Shown here piece by piece: positions 26,731 to 35,665 of a stretch of 64,000 bases of DNA (positions are counted from its first letter, which is position 1; the number at the start of each line of letters is the position of its first letter). Origin of the DNA: Ga0077555 sp963746315. GTDB taxonomy: Bacteria; Pseudomonadota; Alphaproteobacteria; Rhizobiales; Hyphomicrobiaceae. The DNA lies in NCBI GenBank assembly GCA_963746315.1, contig CAVVAR010000002.1, positions 96,277 through 160,276 on the forward strand, in the 5' to 3' direction. A program made the translations under genes and the position numbers. Below the pieces are notes generated by a model that searched no databases, was not told the origin of the DNA, and saw only the letters and a program-made list of their open reading frames with translations.

Positions 26731-28689
26731 CTATTCTGAGGTCAGCGATGAGGGCTCTCTGACTGGCATGAGCCGGCCAGAAAGATAGCCCAGCACGATA
26801 GCTGTCGCGCCCGCCATGTCCGTATAGAGACCGGGGACCAGAAGGAACCCGGCCCCGATGAGCAGGAAGGCGCGGGACACGATGTTGATCCTGCCGACGC
26901 CGTGCAAATAGCCCTCGAACGCGCAAGCCATCAGCCAGACCGCGATGAGCGCCGTCGAAACGTTGTGCAGGATCGCCATGGGGTCGCCGCGCAGGATGAG
27001 CGTGGGATTGATCACGAACAGGAACGGCAGGATGAAATTGATCAGGCCGAGCCGCATCGACAGGAACCCGGTCTGCATCGGGTTCGAGCCTGCAATGGTC
27101 GAGGCCGCGATCGCGCCGAGGGCGACGGGCGGTGTAATGAAGCTCAACACGCCCCAGTAGAGAATGAAGAGGTGGCTCGCGACCGGATCGAGGCCGGCGT
27201 TGATCATGGCGGGGCCCATGACGACGGCGAGGAAGATGTAGCAGGCGGAAACGGTCATCCCCATGCCGAGAATGAACGACGTCACGGCGCCGAAGAAGAG
27301 CAGGAGGTAGACGTTGCCGCCGGCAAACTGGACGAGCTCGCGCGAGAAAGCGCCACCGACGCCCGTATAGGAGAGCGCGCCGACGATGAGGCCGATGCCC
27401 GCCAGAATGCCGACGATATTGGTGACGTTCTTCACGCCGTCGTCGAGCATGTGCACGAGGCGGCCAACGTTGAACTTGTTGACGCCGGTGATCCACCCGT
27501 TGATGGCGCTGGTGGCGAGCAGGACGAGCGTCGCATAGAAGGGCGCGTGCGCCTCGTTGCCGACCCAGACCAGCATGTAGATCAACAGGATGAGCGAGAA
27601 CAGATAGTGCCAGCCTGTCTTGATGGCGGGCCACAGTGGCGGGATCTCATGCGCGGGCTGGCCTTTGAGACCATTCTTGGCAGCGTAGCAGTCCGCCTGC
27701 AACAGCAGCGCCACGTAGAACATGAGCGCCGGCACGGTGGCCGCGATCATGACCGTGGCATAGGAGACGTTGAGGTACTCGGCCATGATGAAGGCGACGG
27801 CGCCCATCACGGGCGGCATCAACGCGCCACCGGTCGAGGCGCAGGCTTCCACCGCCGCCGCATACTGGGGCGGATAGCCGACCCGCTTCATCGTGGGGAT
27901 GGTCATCTGGCCGGTGGTGACGACGTTCGAGATAACGCTGCCCGACAGCGATCCGAATAGTCCCGACGAGAGGATCGAGACCTTTGCGGGGCCGCCTCGC
28001 GCGCGCCCCATCAGCGCGGTCGCGAATGTCATGAAGAACTCCCCGCCGCCCGTGGCGACGAGGGCCGAGCCAAACAGCAGGAAGCCAATCAGCAAGCTGG
28101 CCACTGTTCGCATCGGCACGCCGATGATGCTCTCGGTGCCGAGGGCGTGCTGGCGAACGAGGGTCTCGACGTCGCTCGAAGGCCCCCAGAGGAAGCCCGG
28201 CATATGGTCGGCGAAGAGCGGGTAGAGGAAGAAGAAGAGGCTGATGCAGAACAGCAATGTCCCGCCGACGCGCCGCATCGCCTCGAGGACGAGCATGCAC
28301 ACGATGCCGGCAATGATCGTCGGGAGGGTCGGCGCGATGATGTCCCAGCCCTCCTGCACGATGCGCTCGCCGTTGTAGGAGAGGTACGACATCGTGCCGA
28401 GCGCAACGGCGAAAAGGATCCAGTCGTACCAGGCGACTCCTGCCTTGCTGCCTTCGCGAGCCGGGTAGACGAGAAACACCAGCGACAGGAAAATGCCGGC
28501 AAGCAGGTAGTAGTACGATGTGTCGATCAGCAACTTGCCGATGAAGAACTGGATGTTGAACAGGTTGTTGATGTTCAACAAGATGCCCACCAGTCCCAGC
28601 GTCATGACGAGCCAGAGTGTGAAGCCGCTGAGACGCCTCTCGGCGGGTCCCTCGGTGATCATCGGCTTGTCGGTCGTCGTGTCGCTCAT
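26731..28689 (-). CDS. TRAP transporter fused permease subunit (TAXI type)
   Basis: A 652-aa inner-membrane protein combining the small (DctQ) and large (DctM) TRAP subunits. The N-terminal part has about four to five helices. The large C-terminal part carries DctM motifs such as SGSVISNVVTTGQMTIPTMK, SACASTGGA-like EACASTGGALMPPVMG and FITPPVALGAIAASTIAG. It imports a small carboxylate-type solute using an ion gradient together with the TAXI binding protein encoded upstream at 28942-30120. The 252-base gap between the two genes is larger than usual for an operon but both are on the minus strand. Confidence 0.92.
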   Translation of the reverse strand: MSDTTTDKPMITEGPAERRLSGFTLWLVMTLGLVGILLNINNLFNIQFFIGKLLIDTSYYYLLAGIFLSLVFLVYPAREGSKAGVAWYDWILFAVALGTMSYLSYNGERIVQEGWDIIAPTLPTIIAGIVCMLVLEAMRRVGGTLLFCISLFFFLYPLFADHMPGFLWGPSSDVETLVRQHALGTESIIGVPMRTVASLLIGFLLFGSALVATGGGEFFMTFATALMGRARGGPAKVSILSSGLFGSLSGSVISNVVTTGQMTIPTMKRVGYPPQYAAAVEACASTGGALMPPVMGAVAFIMAEYLNVSYATVMIAATVPALMFYVALLLQADCYAAKNGLKGQPAHEIPPLWPAIKTGWHYLFSLILLIYMLVWVGNEAHAPFYATLVLLATSAINGWITGVNKFNVGRLVHMLDDGVKNVTNIVGILAGIGLIVGALSYTGVGGAFSRELVQFAGGNVYLLLFFGAVTSFILGMGMTVSACYIFLAVVMGPAMINAGLDPVASHLFILYWGVLSFITPPVALGAIAASTIAGSNPMQTGFLSMRLGLINFILPFLFVINPTLILRGDPMAILHNVSTALIAVWLMACAFEGYLHGVGRINIVSRAFLLIGAGFLLVPGLYTDMAGATAIVLGYLSGRLMPVREPSSLTSE

Positions 28690-28941
28690 GGCAGGAACTC
28701 GAGTAAGGCCGCCGGGAATGCCGACGTGCCGGGGGCTCTTTCAATCGCGCCGGGGCGGTCGGGGCCTGCCGGCGTCGGGGGTGAGTATGGCCGCCGCCGA
28801 GACCGTCGAGCCTCGGCGTGCGCTATGGAGGTGAAGGGCTGAGGTCTTAGTGGGTGACCCGGTCATCCCGAGAAGCCAGAGATGGACGACGAGGTTCGCC
28901 AGCCGCGTCGGCCGCGCCTCGCCGTCCACCACAGTACCAGG

Positions 28942-30120
28942 CTAGTTGCTCAGGTTCTTCTCGATGTAGGCTTCCCAGAAGGCCGGCCATTCCTTGTCGG
29001 CGTCGAACTTCTCCTTCTTGGCGCCTTTATCGGCGATGAGCTTGCCGAACTCCTCCTGCGCCTTGTCCCAACCGGCCTTCACCGCCTCGAGGCGTGCCAG
29101 GCGCTTGTCATGCCAGTCCTGGGCTTCCTTGGTCCAGTAGCCCTTCTCCTTGGCATACTTGATGGCCCCCTCGTGCCAGGGGGCATCGGCGGGCGGCAGG
29201 ATCGAGCGCTTGACGTCCCAGTTCACCGAGCTGCCGGTCGTGTTCTTGAAGAGATCGAACGACTGGTCGATCGCCTTCACGAGATTGTAGACCTCGTCCT
29301 CCGGTGTCTTGGCGTAGGTGACGATCATCGGGTAGCGATACCCGACCATCCAGACCGGGTTCTCCTTCGAGATAGCGGCGCCCGTTTCCTCCTTGAAGGG
29401 CTCGGCGAAGCTGACGACCTTGGTCAATGCCTCCCAGCCCTTCTTGTTTTCGGGGTCGAAGGCTGGCCACACCAGACCACGAGGTGAAGCCTCGATCTGG
29501 CGCATATTGGCCGAGGTCGTCACCGAGCCCATGACATCGAGCTGGTTGGCGATGATCGCGTCCTTCATCGCATTGTAGCTGCCGAACCAGACAACCTCGA
29601 CATCCTTGCGGGTCAGCCCGCCGAAAGCCAGGTAGGCATCGTTCTTGACGTTGACGGACGGGTTGCCTTTCACGTAGCCGACGCGTTTGCCCTTGAGGTC
29701 GGCCATTGTCTTGACGCCGGTATCCTTGGCGACGGCGAAGCCGACGGAGGAGGGGCGGCCGAGAACGACGCGAAGATCCTGTGGGCCCCAGGACTGGACG
29801 CCAAAGTCATAGGTGCCTTCAGCGGCGAAGAAGGCCTCGTTGGCGAGGAAGCCGTACTGCACCTTGCCGGTCAGCATGGGCAGAAGGCGCCCGATCGACG
29901 TGCCGGCGGGCACGATGCGGATGCGAGTCTTGAACTTGGTTTGCAGCGCGTTGGCGATGCCGGATGCTTCTGCATAGCCGCTGGAGCCGAGATCGTAAGC
30001 GCTCCAGACCATGGAGGGCGGCAGCTTGATGTCCTGGGCGATCGCCTTGGGGCTCGTTAGAAACACCAATCCAGCCGCAGCGGCCCCCATCGAGGCCGCG
30101 CGCCATGTTACCTTCATCAT
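28942..30120 (-). CDS. TAXI-family TRAP transporter solute-binding protein
   Basis: A 392-aa exported protein with a signal peptide (MMKVTWRAASMGAAAAGLVF... ending KAIAQ). It has the TAXI-type binding fold: LGSSGYAEASGIANALQ, RIVPAGTSIGRLLPMLTGKV and the VGYVKGNPS strand. TAXI proteins deliver organic acids or amino acids to fused TRAP permeases such as the one next to it. The C-terminal 60 residues are Lys/Glu-rich and longer than in typical TAXI proteins (about 330 aa). The ligand is unknown, but neighbouring enzymes suggest a nitrogenous carboxylate (inference). Confidence 0.9.
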   Translation of the reverse strand: MMKVTWRAASMGAAAAGLVFLTSPKAIAQDIKLPPSMVWSAYDLGSSGYAEASGIANALQTKFKTRIRIVPAGTSIGRLLPMLTGKVQYGFLANEAFFAAEGTYDFGVQSWGPQDLRVVLGRPSSVGFAVAKDTGVKTMADLKGKRVGYVKGNPSVNVKNDAYLAFGGLTRKDVEVVWFGSYNAMKDAIIANQLDVMGSVTTSANMRQIEASPRGLVWPAFDPENKKGWEALTKVVSFAEPFKEETGAAISKENPVWMVGYRYPMIVTYAKTPEDEVYNLVKAIDQSFDLFKNTTGSSVNWDVKRSILPPADAPWHEGAIKYAKEKGYWTKEAQDWHDKRLARLEAVKAGWDKAQEEFGKLIADKGAKKEKFDADKEWPAFWEAYIEKNLSN

Positions 30121-30323
30121 CGTCTCTCCCTTCGTTGTCGTGTCTTACGTTAACGGCAGACTGCAAGGTGCCGTTGCATCGGCACTCTGGCCTGACTGCA
30201 ATGGTGCCCCGACCGGTCGGCGGTCACAACCCCAAAATCACCCCAAAATCACGGATACCGTCCGAGGTCAGGCTTGGCGGTCCGCCCCAGGAGATGTGAG
30301 GGTGGCGTCGGCGCCGCGAGACC

Positions 30324-30398
30324 AGTGTGGCGTCGCGCCTTAATTGCCTGATGGCGCGGCTTGCTCAGTGGCAACTAAGGCGCGATCAACGCCACACT
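30324..30398. repeat. imperfect inverted repeat 1
   Basis: A 25-base left arm (30324-30348) and a 29-base right arm (30370-30398) are inverted copies differing by a 4-base indel and one substitution, around a 21-base loop. The outer ends are AGTGTGGCGT / ACGCCACACT. It sits between the TAXI binding-protein start and the racemase-like gene, next to a second inverted repeat with a related core (GTCGCGCC). Confidence 0.85.
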
Positions 30399-30415
30399 AA
30401 GCCATTGGGATCTCT

Positions 30416-30486
30416 AGTGGCCTTTACGTCGCGCCAAAATCGGAAGAGGGTGCCACTATGCTGCGATTTTGGCGCGACAGGCCACT
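30416..30486. repeat. imperfect inverted repeat 2
   Basis: Arms at 30416-30441 and 30465-30486 begin and end with AGTGGCCT/AGGCCACT and share the core TCGCGCCAAAATC. The left arm has four extra bases. Together with repeat 1 it fills much of the 393-base gap (30121-30513), which otherwise holds only a short direct repeat CCCCAAAATCA near 30231-30253. A single-stranded transcript would fold into two long hairpins. Confidence 0.85.
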
Positions 30487-30513
30487 GCGCGGCGAAGCGG
30501 GAGGGAGACTGCC

Positions 30514-31326
30514 ATGGCGATGCGGATCTGGCACCAGAGCTTCACGGTTCTCGAGGACCTACCCGCCTATGCCGATGCGATGAAGGTGCATGCGGCCAAG
30601 GTGCTCAGGCCCGATACGGAGGTGGCGTGGCACGGTCAGATGAAGGGCACCTATCCCGCCAATTATCCCGGCGACGACATCGGCTACGGCTATCTCGTGC
30701 AGATGCACGGCAATCAGTGGATCGCCGCGGGGCGGGCCGCCGAGGCGCAGGGTTTTGACGCCTATGCGATGTGCACGCTGCCCAACCCGATGCTGCGTGA
30801 GGTGCGGTCGATCATCGACATTCCCGTCGTCGGGCTCGGCGAGGCGACATTCCACATGGCGACGATGTACGGGCAGCGGTTCGGCGTGATGCTGTTCATC
30901 GATCGCATGGTGCCGCTCTATCGCGAGCAGGTGCGTGGTTATGGCCTGGCCGAGCGCTGCGCCTCGATCAAGGCCTCGGGCATCACGTTTCGCGAGGTGC
31001 TGGCGGGCTACACGGACCCGGCGCCGGTGATCGCCAAGTTCGAGGCGGCGGCGCGGGCGATGATCCGGGACGACGGCGCCGATGTGATCGTGCCGGGCGA
31101 GGTGCCGCTGAGCCTGCTGCTCGCACGGAACGGCGTCACGCGCGTCGACGACGTGCCGGTGATGGATACACTGGCGGTGGCGCTGAAGACGGCGGAGACG
31201 ATGGTCGACCTCGCACGCGCGACCGGTATCCGCCACAGCCGCCACGGCTACTTCAACTCGGTGCCGAGCATCACGCGCGTCGACGAGGTGCAGCGCTTCT
31301 ACGGCGTGGACAAGCTGGAGTTCTGA
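30514..31326 (+). CDS. Asp/Glu/hydantoin racemase-superfamily protein
   Basis: A 270-aa protein of the Asp/Glu racemase fold. The first catalytic position is occupied by Cys87 in YAMCTLPNP, and HMATMYGQRFGVMLFIDRMV is the following strand and helix. The second Cys, expected in a GCT-type motif, is replaced: residues 193-200 read VPGEVPLS with Glu196. A two-cysteine racemase mechanism is therefore unlikely. The ATG has GGAGGGAG upstream, and an LLM monooxygenase gene follows 25 bases later. The substrate is unknown. Confidence 0.8.
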   Translation: MAMRIWHQSFTVLEDLPAYADAMKVHAAKVLRPDTEVAWHGQMKGTYPANYPGDDIGYGYLVQMHGNQWIAAGRAAEAQGFDAYAMCTLPNPMLREVRSIIDIPVVGLGEATFHMATMYGQRFGVMLFIDRMVPLYREQVRGYGLAERCASIKASGITFREVLAGYTDPAPVIAKFEAAARAMIRDDGADVIVPGEVPLSLLLARNGVTRVDDVPVMDTLAVALKTAETMVDLARATGIRHSRHGYFNSVPSITRVDEVQRFYGVDKLEF

Positions 31327-31351
31327 CCTCCGAAAGGCTCGATCGATCGTC

Positions 31352-32512
31352 ATGCAGGATCCGCGCGCCGCCACCAATCCGATGCTCGGGCCGAACAGGA
31401 TGAAGCTCGGCATCTTTTCAGCGAATTGCGACGGGGGGCTCACCATGAGCCTCGCGCCGGATCGCTGGCGGGCGAATTGGGACGACATCGCCGCCATGTG
31501 CCAGCTCGCGGATGCGGCCGGCCTCGAGTTCATCCTGCCGGTCGCCAAGTGGCGCGGCTACCAGGGCAAGGCCAACATCTACGGCAAGTCGTTCGAGACG
31601 CTGACACACTCGTCGGCGATTGGGGCGCTTACGAAACGCATCTGCGTCTTCTCGACGATCCATGTGCCGCTGGTGACGCCGGCGTTCGCGGCGAAGGCGC
31701 TGGCCACGATCGATCACGTGACGCACGGGCGGGCCGGACTCAACATCGTGTGCGGCTGGAACCAGGAGGAGTTCGATCTTCATGGCGTGACCATCGAGCA
31801 GGACACACGCTACGATCATGGGTTCGAGTGGTTCCAGGTCTGGTCGAAGCTGCTGGAGGGTGGACCCGAGTTCGATTGGGACGGGCGGTTCTTCAAGCTG
31901 AAGCGGCTCGAGACCAATCCAGTATCGGTGCAGCGGCCGCGACCGATCGTAATGTCGGCGGGGTTCTCGCCAAAAGGCCGTGACTTCGCGGCGGTGGCGG
32001 CGGATGCGCTATTCACCAACATGACCGAGATCGAGCAGGCGCCGGGCATTCTCGACGATGTCGCAGCGCTCGAGCGAAGGCACGGGAGGACACTGCGGGT
32101 CTTCACGATGAGCCATGTCGTGTGCCGGCCGACGCGGCGGGAGGCGGAAGAGTTCTTCCACTACTTCGCAGAGGAGCATGCCGACGCGGAGGGGCAGGCC
32201 TATTACCGCAGCAAACGTGGTGCGACGGCCGGGACATCGACGGGCGCCAGGATTGCGCGTCCGTTCGTCAATCGCTTCCAGCGCGCGACGGGCAAGAGCT
32301 TCGACGGCGCCTATCCCGGTGCGTTTCCTTTGGTCGGGACGGCGGACGACGTCGCCGATGATCTGGCGCAGATCAGCCGCGCCGGATTCGCGGGTACGTC
32401 AATCGCGTTCCTCGACTACCTGAAAGAGATCCCGTATTTCATCGCCGAGGTGCTGCCCCGGCTGGAGCGAATGGGGTTGCGCGGGAAGGTTGGGGCGGGG
32501 CCGTCCGCTTAG
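31352..32512 (+). CDS. LLM-class flavin-dependent monooxygenase
   Basis: A 386-aa bacterial luciferase-like monooxygenase using reduced FMN. It shows the TIM-barrel pattern of the RutA/SsuD group: LGIFSANCDGG, LPVAKWRGYQGKANIYG (compare the MIKLRGFGGKTEFWD segment of RutA), RAGLNIVCGWNQEEF and PIVMSAGFSPKGRDFAA. Relatives open uracil, alkanesulfonates or similar small rings and C-heteroatom bonds. It directly follows the racemase-like gene, so the two probably act in one pathway. Other possible starts are at 31382 and 31400; the latter begins at the conserved MKLGIF. Confidence 0.88.
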   Translation: MQDPRAATNPMLGPNRMKLGIFSANCDGGLTMSLAPDRWRANWDDIAAMCQLADAAGLEFILPVAKWRGYQGKANIYGKSFETLTHSSAIGALTKRICVFSTIHVPLVTPAFAAKALATIDHVTHGRAGLNIVCGWNQEEFDLHGVTIEQDTRYDHGFEWFQVWSKLLEGGPEFDWDGRFFKLKRLETNPVSVQRPRPIVMSAGFSPKGRDFAAVAADALFTNMTEIEQAPGILDDVAALERRHGRTLRVFTMSHVVCRPTRREAEEFFHYFAEEHADAEGQAYYRSKRGATAGTSTGARIARPFVNRFQRATGKSFDGAYPGAFPLVGTADDVADDLAQISRAGFAGTSIAFLDYLKEIPYFIAEVLPRLERMGLRGKVGAGPSA

Positions 32513-33759
32513 ACTTCAGCGGCGATCCGTTGCAGCACCGGCCGCAGATATCCGAGGAACCGCTCGGGCGCCTCGGACATGGGGAAATGGCCGAGGCCTT
32601 TCATCACCTCGAAGTGGCGCGCGTTGACCTTCTTTGCGAGGTCGGCGGTGAGCGCGGGCGTTGCCGAAAGGTCGTACTCGCCGGTGAGCAGATAGAGCGG
32701 GCACTGCTGCGACTTGAGCGGCGAAAGGTCGAGGTTCCGCATGTCGCCGTCGGCCATGTAGTAGACGAGATCGCCCATGAAGACGCCCGGGGCGCTTTGC
32801 GAATAATGCCAAAGCGTCTCGGCGCGGTCGGCTTGTGGCGAGGTCGGCGAGATCAGGCATGAGACGAACGCCGACGAGGCGTCGCCGCCGTGCACATCTG
32901 GCCGATTGATCAGCTCGAGCTCGCGGAGCGCGGGATTGGCGCCGGGGTCGGCATAGATCGCCGACTGCAGGCCGATGGCGGCGCGGAAGTCAGGGGCGTG
33001 CTGGAGTGCCAGATGGAGCACGGCGCGGCCGCCAATGGAGCAGCCCATCACGACGGGCTTATTCAGACCGAGGGCACGCGAGACGGTCATGACGGTGTCG
33101 ACGTAGAGTTTCGTCGTCAGGCGATAGATGTCGGTCTCGAAGCCGGCCGGTGGCGACGACTTGCCATGATAGGGCAGGTCGAAAGCAATGACGCGGAAAG
33201 TCCGGGTGACCTCGGGATCGTTGAGCACGCCGCGGTACTGGCGGCCGTCTGAGCCGGCAGTGTGAAGACACAGCAGCGGAATACCGTCAGCGGGACCAGC
33301 CTCCTCGAAGTAGATCCGGTGCGGACGGCCGTCGAGGTCGGTGTGGAGGTAGCGTCCGACGATAGCCTCGATCCACGGCTTGCCGACAGGCGCGGGTTTC
33401 CCGCGGGCTGGTTTCGGTCCACGAACGGCGGCGAAGACGTCCTCGATCAGGGTCATGTGGCGCCCGAACTGGAGCATGTCGCCGCTGACGGCGAGATGGC
33501 CCATACGCATCATGCCGTTGAGGCTCTGATAGCCGACCGGCGGTATGGGCATGGCGAAAGCGGCCCATGTCTCGGGGCTCGCCTCGAATGTTAGGTCCGC
33601 CGGCCCGGCGGCGCCTTTTGCGACAGCGATCGGATCTGTGCCGAACTGGACTGTCCAAGCATCGCTTCCCGCTTTCACAGCGACGGCAATGGGGGCGAAG
33701 CGATTGCGGCGAGCGAGTGCTCGATTGCCGTCGAGTGCCTGGGCGAGTGATTGGAACAT
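32509..33759 (-). CDS. alpha/beta hydrolase with N-terminal SCP2-like domain
   Basis: A 416-aa protein. Residues 1-110 resemble a sterol-carrier (SCP2-like) fold and 150-416 form an alpha/beta hydrolase. The hydrolase part has the oxyanion segment LCLHTAGSDGRQYR, the nucleophile elbow GCSIGGR, an acid in LTGEYDLS and a late histidine in GLGHFPMSEAPERF. It is convergent to the LLM gene, sharing four bases at the stop codons. The ATG at 33759 has AGAGG upstream. Its role may be hydrolysis of an ester, amide or enol-lactone product of the same pathway (inference only). Confidence 0.85.
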   Translation of the reverse strand: MFQSLAQALDGNRALARRNRFAPIAVAVKAGSDAWTVQFGTDPIAVAKGAAGPADLTFEASPETWAAFAMPIPPVGYQSLNGMMRMGHLAVSGDMLQFGRHMTLIEDVFAAVRGPKPARGKPAPVGKPWIEAIVGRYLHTDLDGRPHRIYFEEAGPADGIPLLCLHTAGSDGRQYRGVLNDPEVTRTFRVIAFDLPYHGKSSPPAGFETDIYRLTTKLYVDTVMTVSRALGLNKPVVMGCSIGGRAVLHLALQHAPDFRAAIGLQSAIYADPGANPALRELELINRPDVHGGDASSAFVSCLISPTSPQADRAETLWHYSQSAPGVFMGDLVYYMADGDMRNLDLSPLKSQQCPLYLLTGEYDLSATPALTADLAKKVNARHFEVMKGLGHFPMSEAPERFLGYLRPVLQRIAAEV

Positions 33760-33856
33760 GGAGCCTCTGCGTCGAGAACCGTGAGATCGTGATGTGTCAG
33801 GATCGCACGAGCCTAGCAGCGTTTCGCGCCGCCAGCGACCGCACACGGATTTGCCG

Positions 33857-33878
33857 CCTCGCGTGCATGCACGCGAGG
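33857..33878. repeat. perfect 22-bp palindrome
   Basis: An uninterrupted palindrome of two 11-base arms centred on GCATGC with outer ends CCTCGCG/CGCGAGG. It starts 98 bases upstream of the hydrolase start codon and immediately precedes the 37-bp array. It could be an operator for a dimeric regulator or a seed of the array. Confidence 0.85.
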
Positions 33879-33890
33879 GGTTGGGTGCGG

Positions 33891-34092
33891 GCATCCGAAG
33901 CGCTCACGCGGCGCGGATGCGAAGTGGGCATCCGAAGCGCCCACGCGGTGCGGATGCGAAATGGGCATCCGAAGCGCCCACGCGGCGCGGATGCGAAGTG
34001 GGCATCCGAAGCGCCCACGCGGCGCGGATGCGAAATGGGCATCCGAAGCGCCCACGCGGCGCGGATGCGAAGTGGGCATCCGAAGCGCCCAC
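33891..34092. repeat. tandem array of a 37-bp hairpin unit
   Basis: Five complete contiguous 37-bp units (starts 33891, 33928, 33965, 34002, 34039) and a 17-base partial sixth. They differ only at single positions (GCTCAC/GCCCAC, GGTGC/GGCGC, GAAGTGG/GAAATGG). Each unit contains GCATCC-GAA-GCGCC-CACGC-GGCGC-GGATGC, a hairpin of 11 bp with a 3-base bulge, followed by a 7-base spacer that is the loop of an alternative hairpin. There are no unique spacers, so it is not a CRISPR array. Confidence 0.92.
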
Positions 34093-34474
34093 AAGAGCGA
34101 GAGGGACGGGGCGGCAGCGCCATCCGATGGTTTGGTTTGAGCGGCGAGCCGCCCCGTTCTTGCCGCTCGCTTTCTCCACCCGCTGCGGACCGTCGGTGGC
34201 GGCCTTGCGCGGGGCTCTCGCCCCAGGCAGCGGCAGGCCGAAGGCGCTGGGCATCTGAGCCGACCAGTGAGGAGGACCGCCGCCCGACATGACCCAGGCG
34301 ACTGCGACCTCCGGACCCGGGAACGGTGCCGAAGTCGGACGCCGCTCTAGCTCCGCGCCCCTCTTCGGGAGCGGCACTCCGATCCACTGGCGAACGCCTC
34401 CGGCAGCGCCCTCTCGTCGATCCGAGCGAGGGCGACAATACCGCACCGGATCACACCGGGGATAAGTCCGTGTA

Positions 34475-35665
34475 CTATCCGGACACCGGCATCCGCATGA
34501 TCGCGAGAGCCATGGCCTGCGCCCGCGGCACCAGAGTCTCGACCTCCATGAACTCCTCAGGCGTGTGCGCATTGCCGCCGACCGGGCCGGTGGCGCAGAT
34601 GGTCGGACACCCGACGGACGTGGTGAAGCCGGAATCGGCGCATCCGCCCGAGAACTCGCCCGCGACCTTCAGGCCTGCCGTGGCGGCCGCCCCGACGTAG
34701 GTCGCAAACAGCTCCTCGCTGCCGGCCGGTTTCGTCAGCGGCAGGAACTCGCCCAGGATCTCGAGCGTCGCCGTCGTGCCAGGAACCGTGGCCTTGTCGA
34801 CGATCCGGTTGATGGCGTCGAGAGCGTAGGCCCGGTCGCTCGGCTTCACGTAGCGCAGATCGATGCGGCCTTCGGCGAGTGGTGCCGTCGTGTTGACCGA
34901 CTGGCCGCCGTTGACGAGGCCGACGTTCACCGTGATGCCGCGCGGAAGGTCGGTCAGTGCATGGAGCGCCACGATCTTGTGTGCGATCTCGCCGATGGCC
35001 GAGATGCCCTGCTCGAAGTTGCCGCCGGAATGCGCCGCCTTGCCCCGCACCTCCATTCGCATGAAGACGCCGCCCTTGCGTCCGGTCACGACATTGCCGG
35101 AGGGCCGGCCCGGCTCCGAGTTCAACACGCAGCGGGCGTCCCGCGCCGCTCGCTCGATCACGCTGCGACATGCCGGCGAGGCGATCTCCTCGTCCGAGGT
35201 GATCAGGCCGGCGAGCGGCACTGGGTTGCCGCCAAACCGCTTGAAGGCGGCGAGCACGAAGGCGTTGAGCACCAGCCCACCCTTCATGTCGCCGACGCCG
35301 GGGCCATAGGCCCGTCCATCCACGATACGGAACGGCCGGCGCTGCGCCTCGCCCTTCGGAAACACGGTGTCGCGATGGCCCATGAGGAGGATGGGCTTCT
35401 CGTTGGAGGGCGCATCGTCGAGGCGTACATGGATGGCATCGCCGTAGGTCTCGTGTCTCTCGATGTCGACAAGAAGACCCTCGCTCTCGAAGAAGCGGAC
35501 GAAACGCTCGCCGACGGCATCGACACCGGCCTTGTCGTAGCTGCCGCTGTCGATGTTCACGACCTCCTCGAGGAGGCGGAGCATCGCCGGCTTCTGCTCG
35601 GCAAGCCAACTCGTGATACGTGCCTCATCGGCCGTCAGCGTCCCGCGTTCTACCGTCGCCGCCAT
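34475..35665 (-). CDS. M20-family metallopeptidase (CPG2/ArgE type)
   Basis: A 396-aa di-zinc amidohydrolase. Metal ligand motifs are visible in order: LMGHRDTVFPKG, GPGVGDMKGG, ITSDEEIASP, LNSEPGRPSG and the late NAHTPEEF. The dimerisation domain lies between about residues 185 and 300. The closest well-known type is glutamate carboxypeptidase (carboxypeptidase G2), which removes C-terminal Glu, but acylaminoacid deacylases share these motifs. AGGAGG lies about nine bases upstream of the ATG at 35665. It is divergent from the KdpD-like kinase. Confidence 0.9.
   Translation of the reverse strand: MAATVERGTLTADEARITSWLAEQKPAMLRLLEEVVNIDSGSYDKAGVDAVGERFVRFFESEGLLVDIERHETYGDAIHVRLDDAPSNEKPILLMGHRDTVFPKGEAQRRPFRIVDGRAYGPGVGDMKGGLVLNAFVLAAFKRFGGNPVPLAGLITSDEEIASPACRSVIERAARDARCVLNSEPGRPSGNVVTGRKGGVFMRMEVRGKAAHSGGNFEQGISAIGEIAHKIVALHALTDLPRGITVNVGLVNGGQSVNTTAPLAEGRIDLRYVKPSDRAYALDAINRIVDKATVPGTTATLEILGEFLPLTKPAGSEELFATYVGAAATAGLKVAGEFSGGCADSGFTTSVGCPTICATGPVGGNAHTPEEFMEVETLVPRAQAMALAIMRMPVSG

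Larger units (their letters stand above)
33760..34474. other. 715-base gap with palindrome and hairpin array, no gene
   Basis: All six frames are unusually open here because of GC bias and the 37-bp repeat (37 is not a multiple of three, so every frame is repetitive). No reading frame resembles a protein. Apart from the palindrome and array listed separately, the part from 34093 to 34474 is low-conservation GC-rich sequence where I see nothing clear. Confidence 0.6.

Noticed and set aside
33891..34092. CRISPR array
   Set aside because: The units are contiguous with no unique spacers and no cas genes are present.
33567..34292. Long reading frames through the 37-bp array on both strands
   Set aside because: 37 is not divisible by three, so all frames become repetitive (for example SAHAARMRS); no conserved protein, so treated as non-coding.
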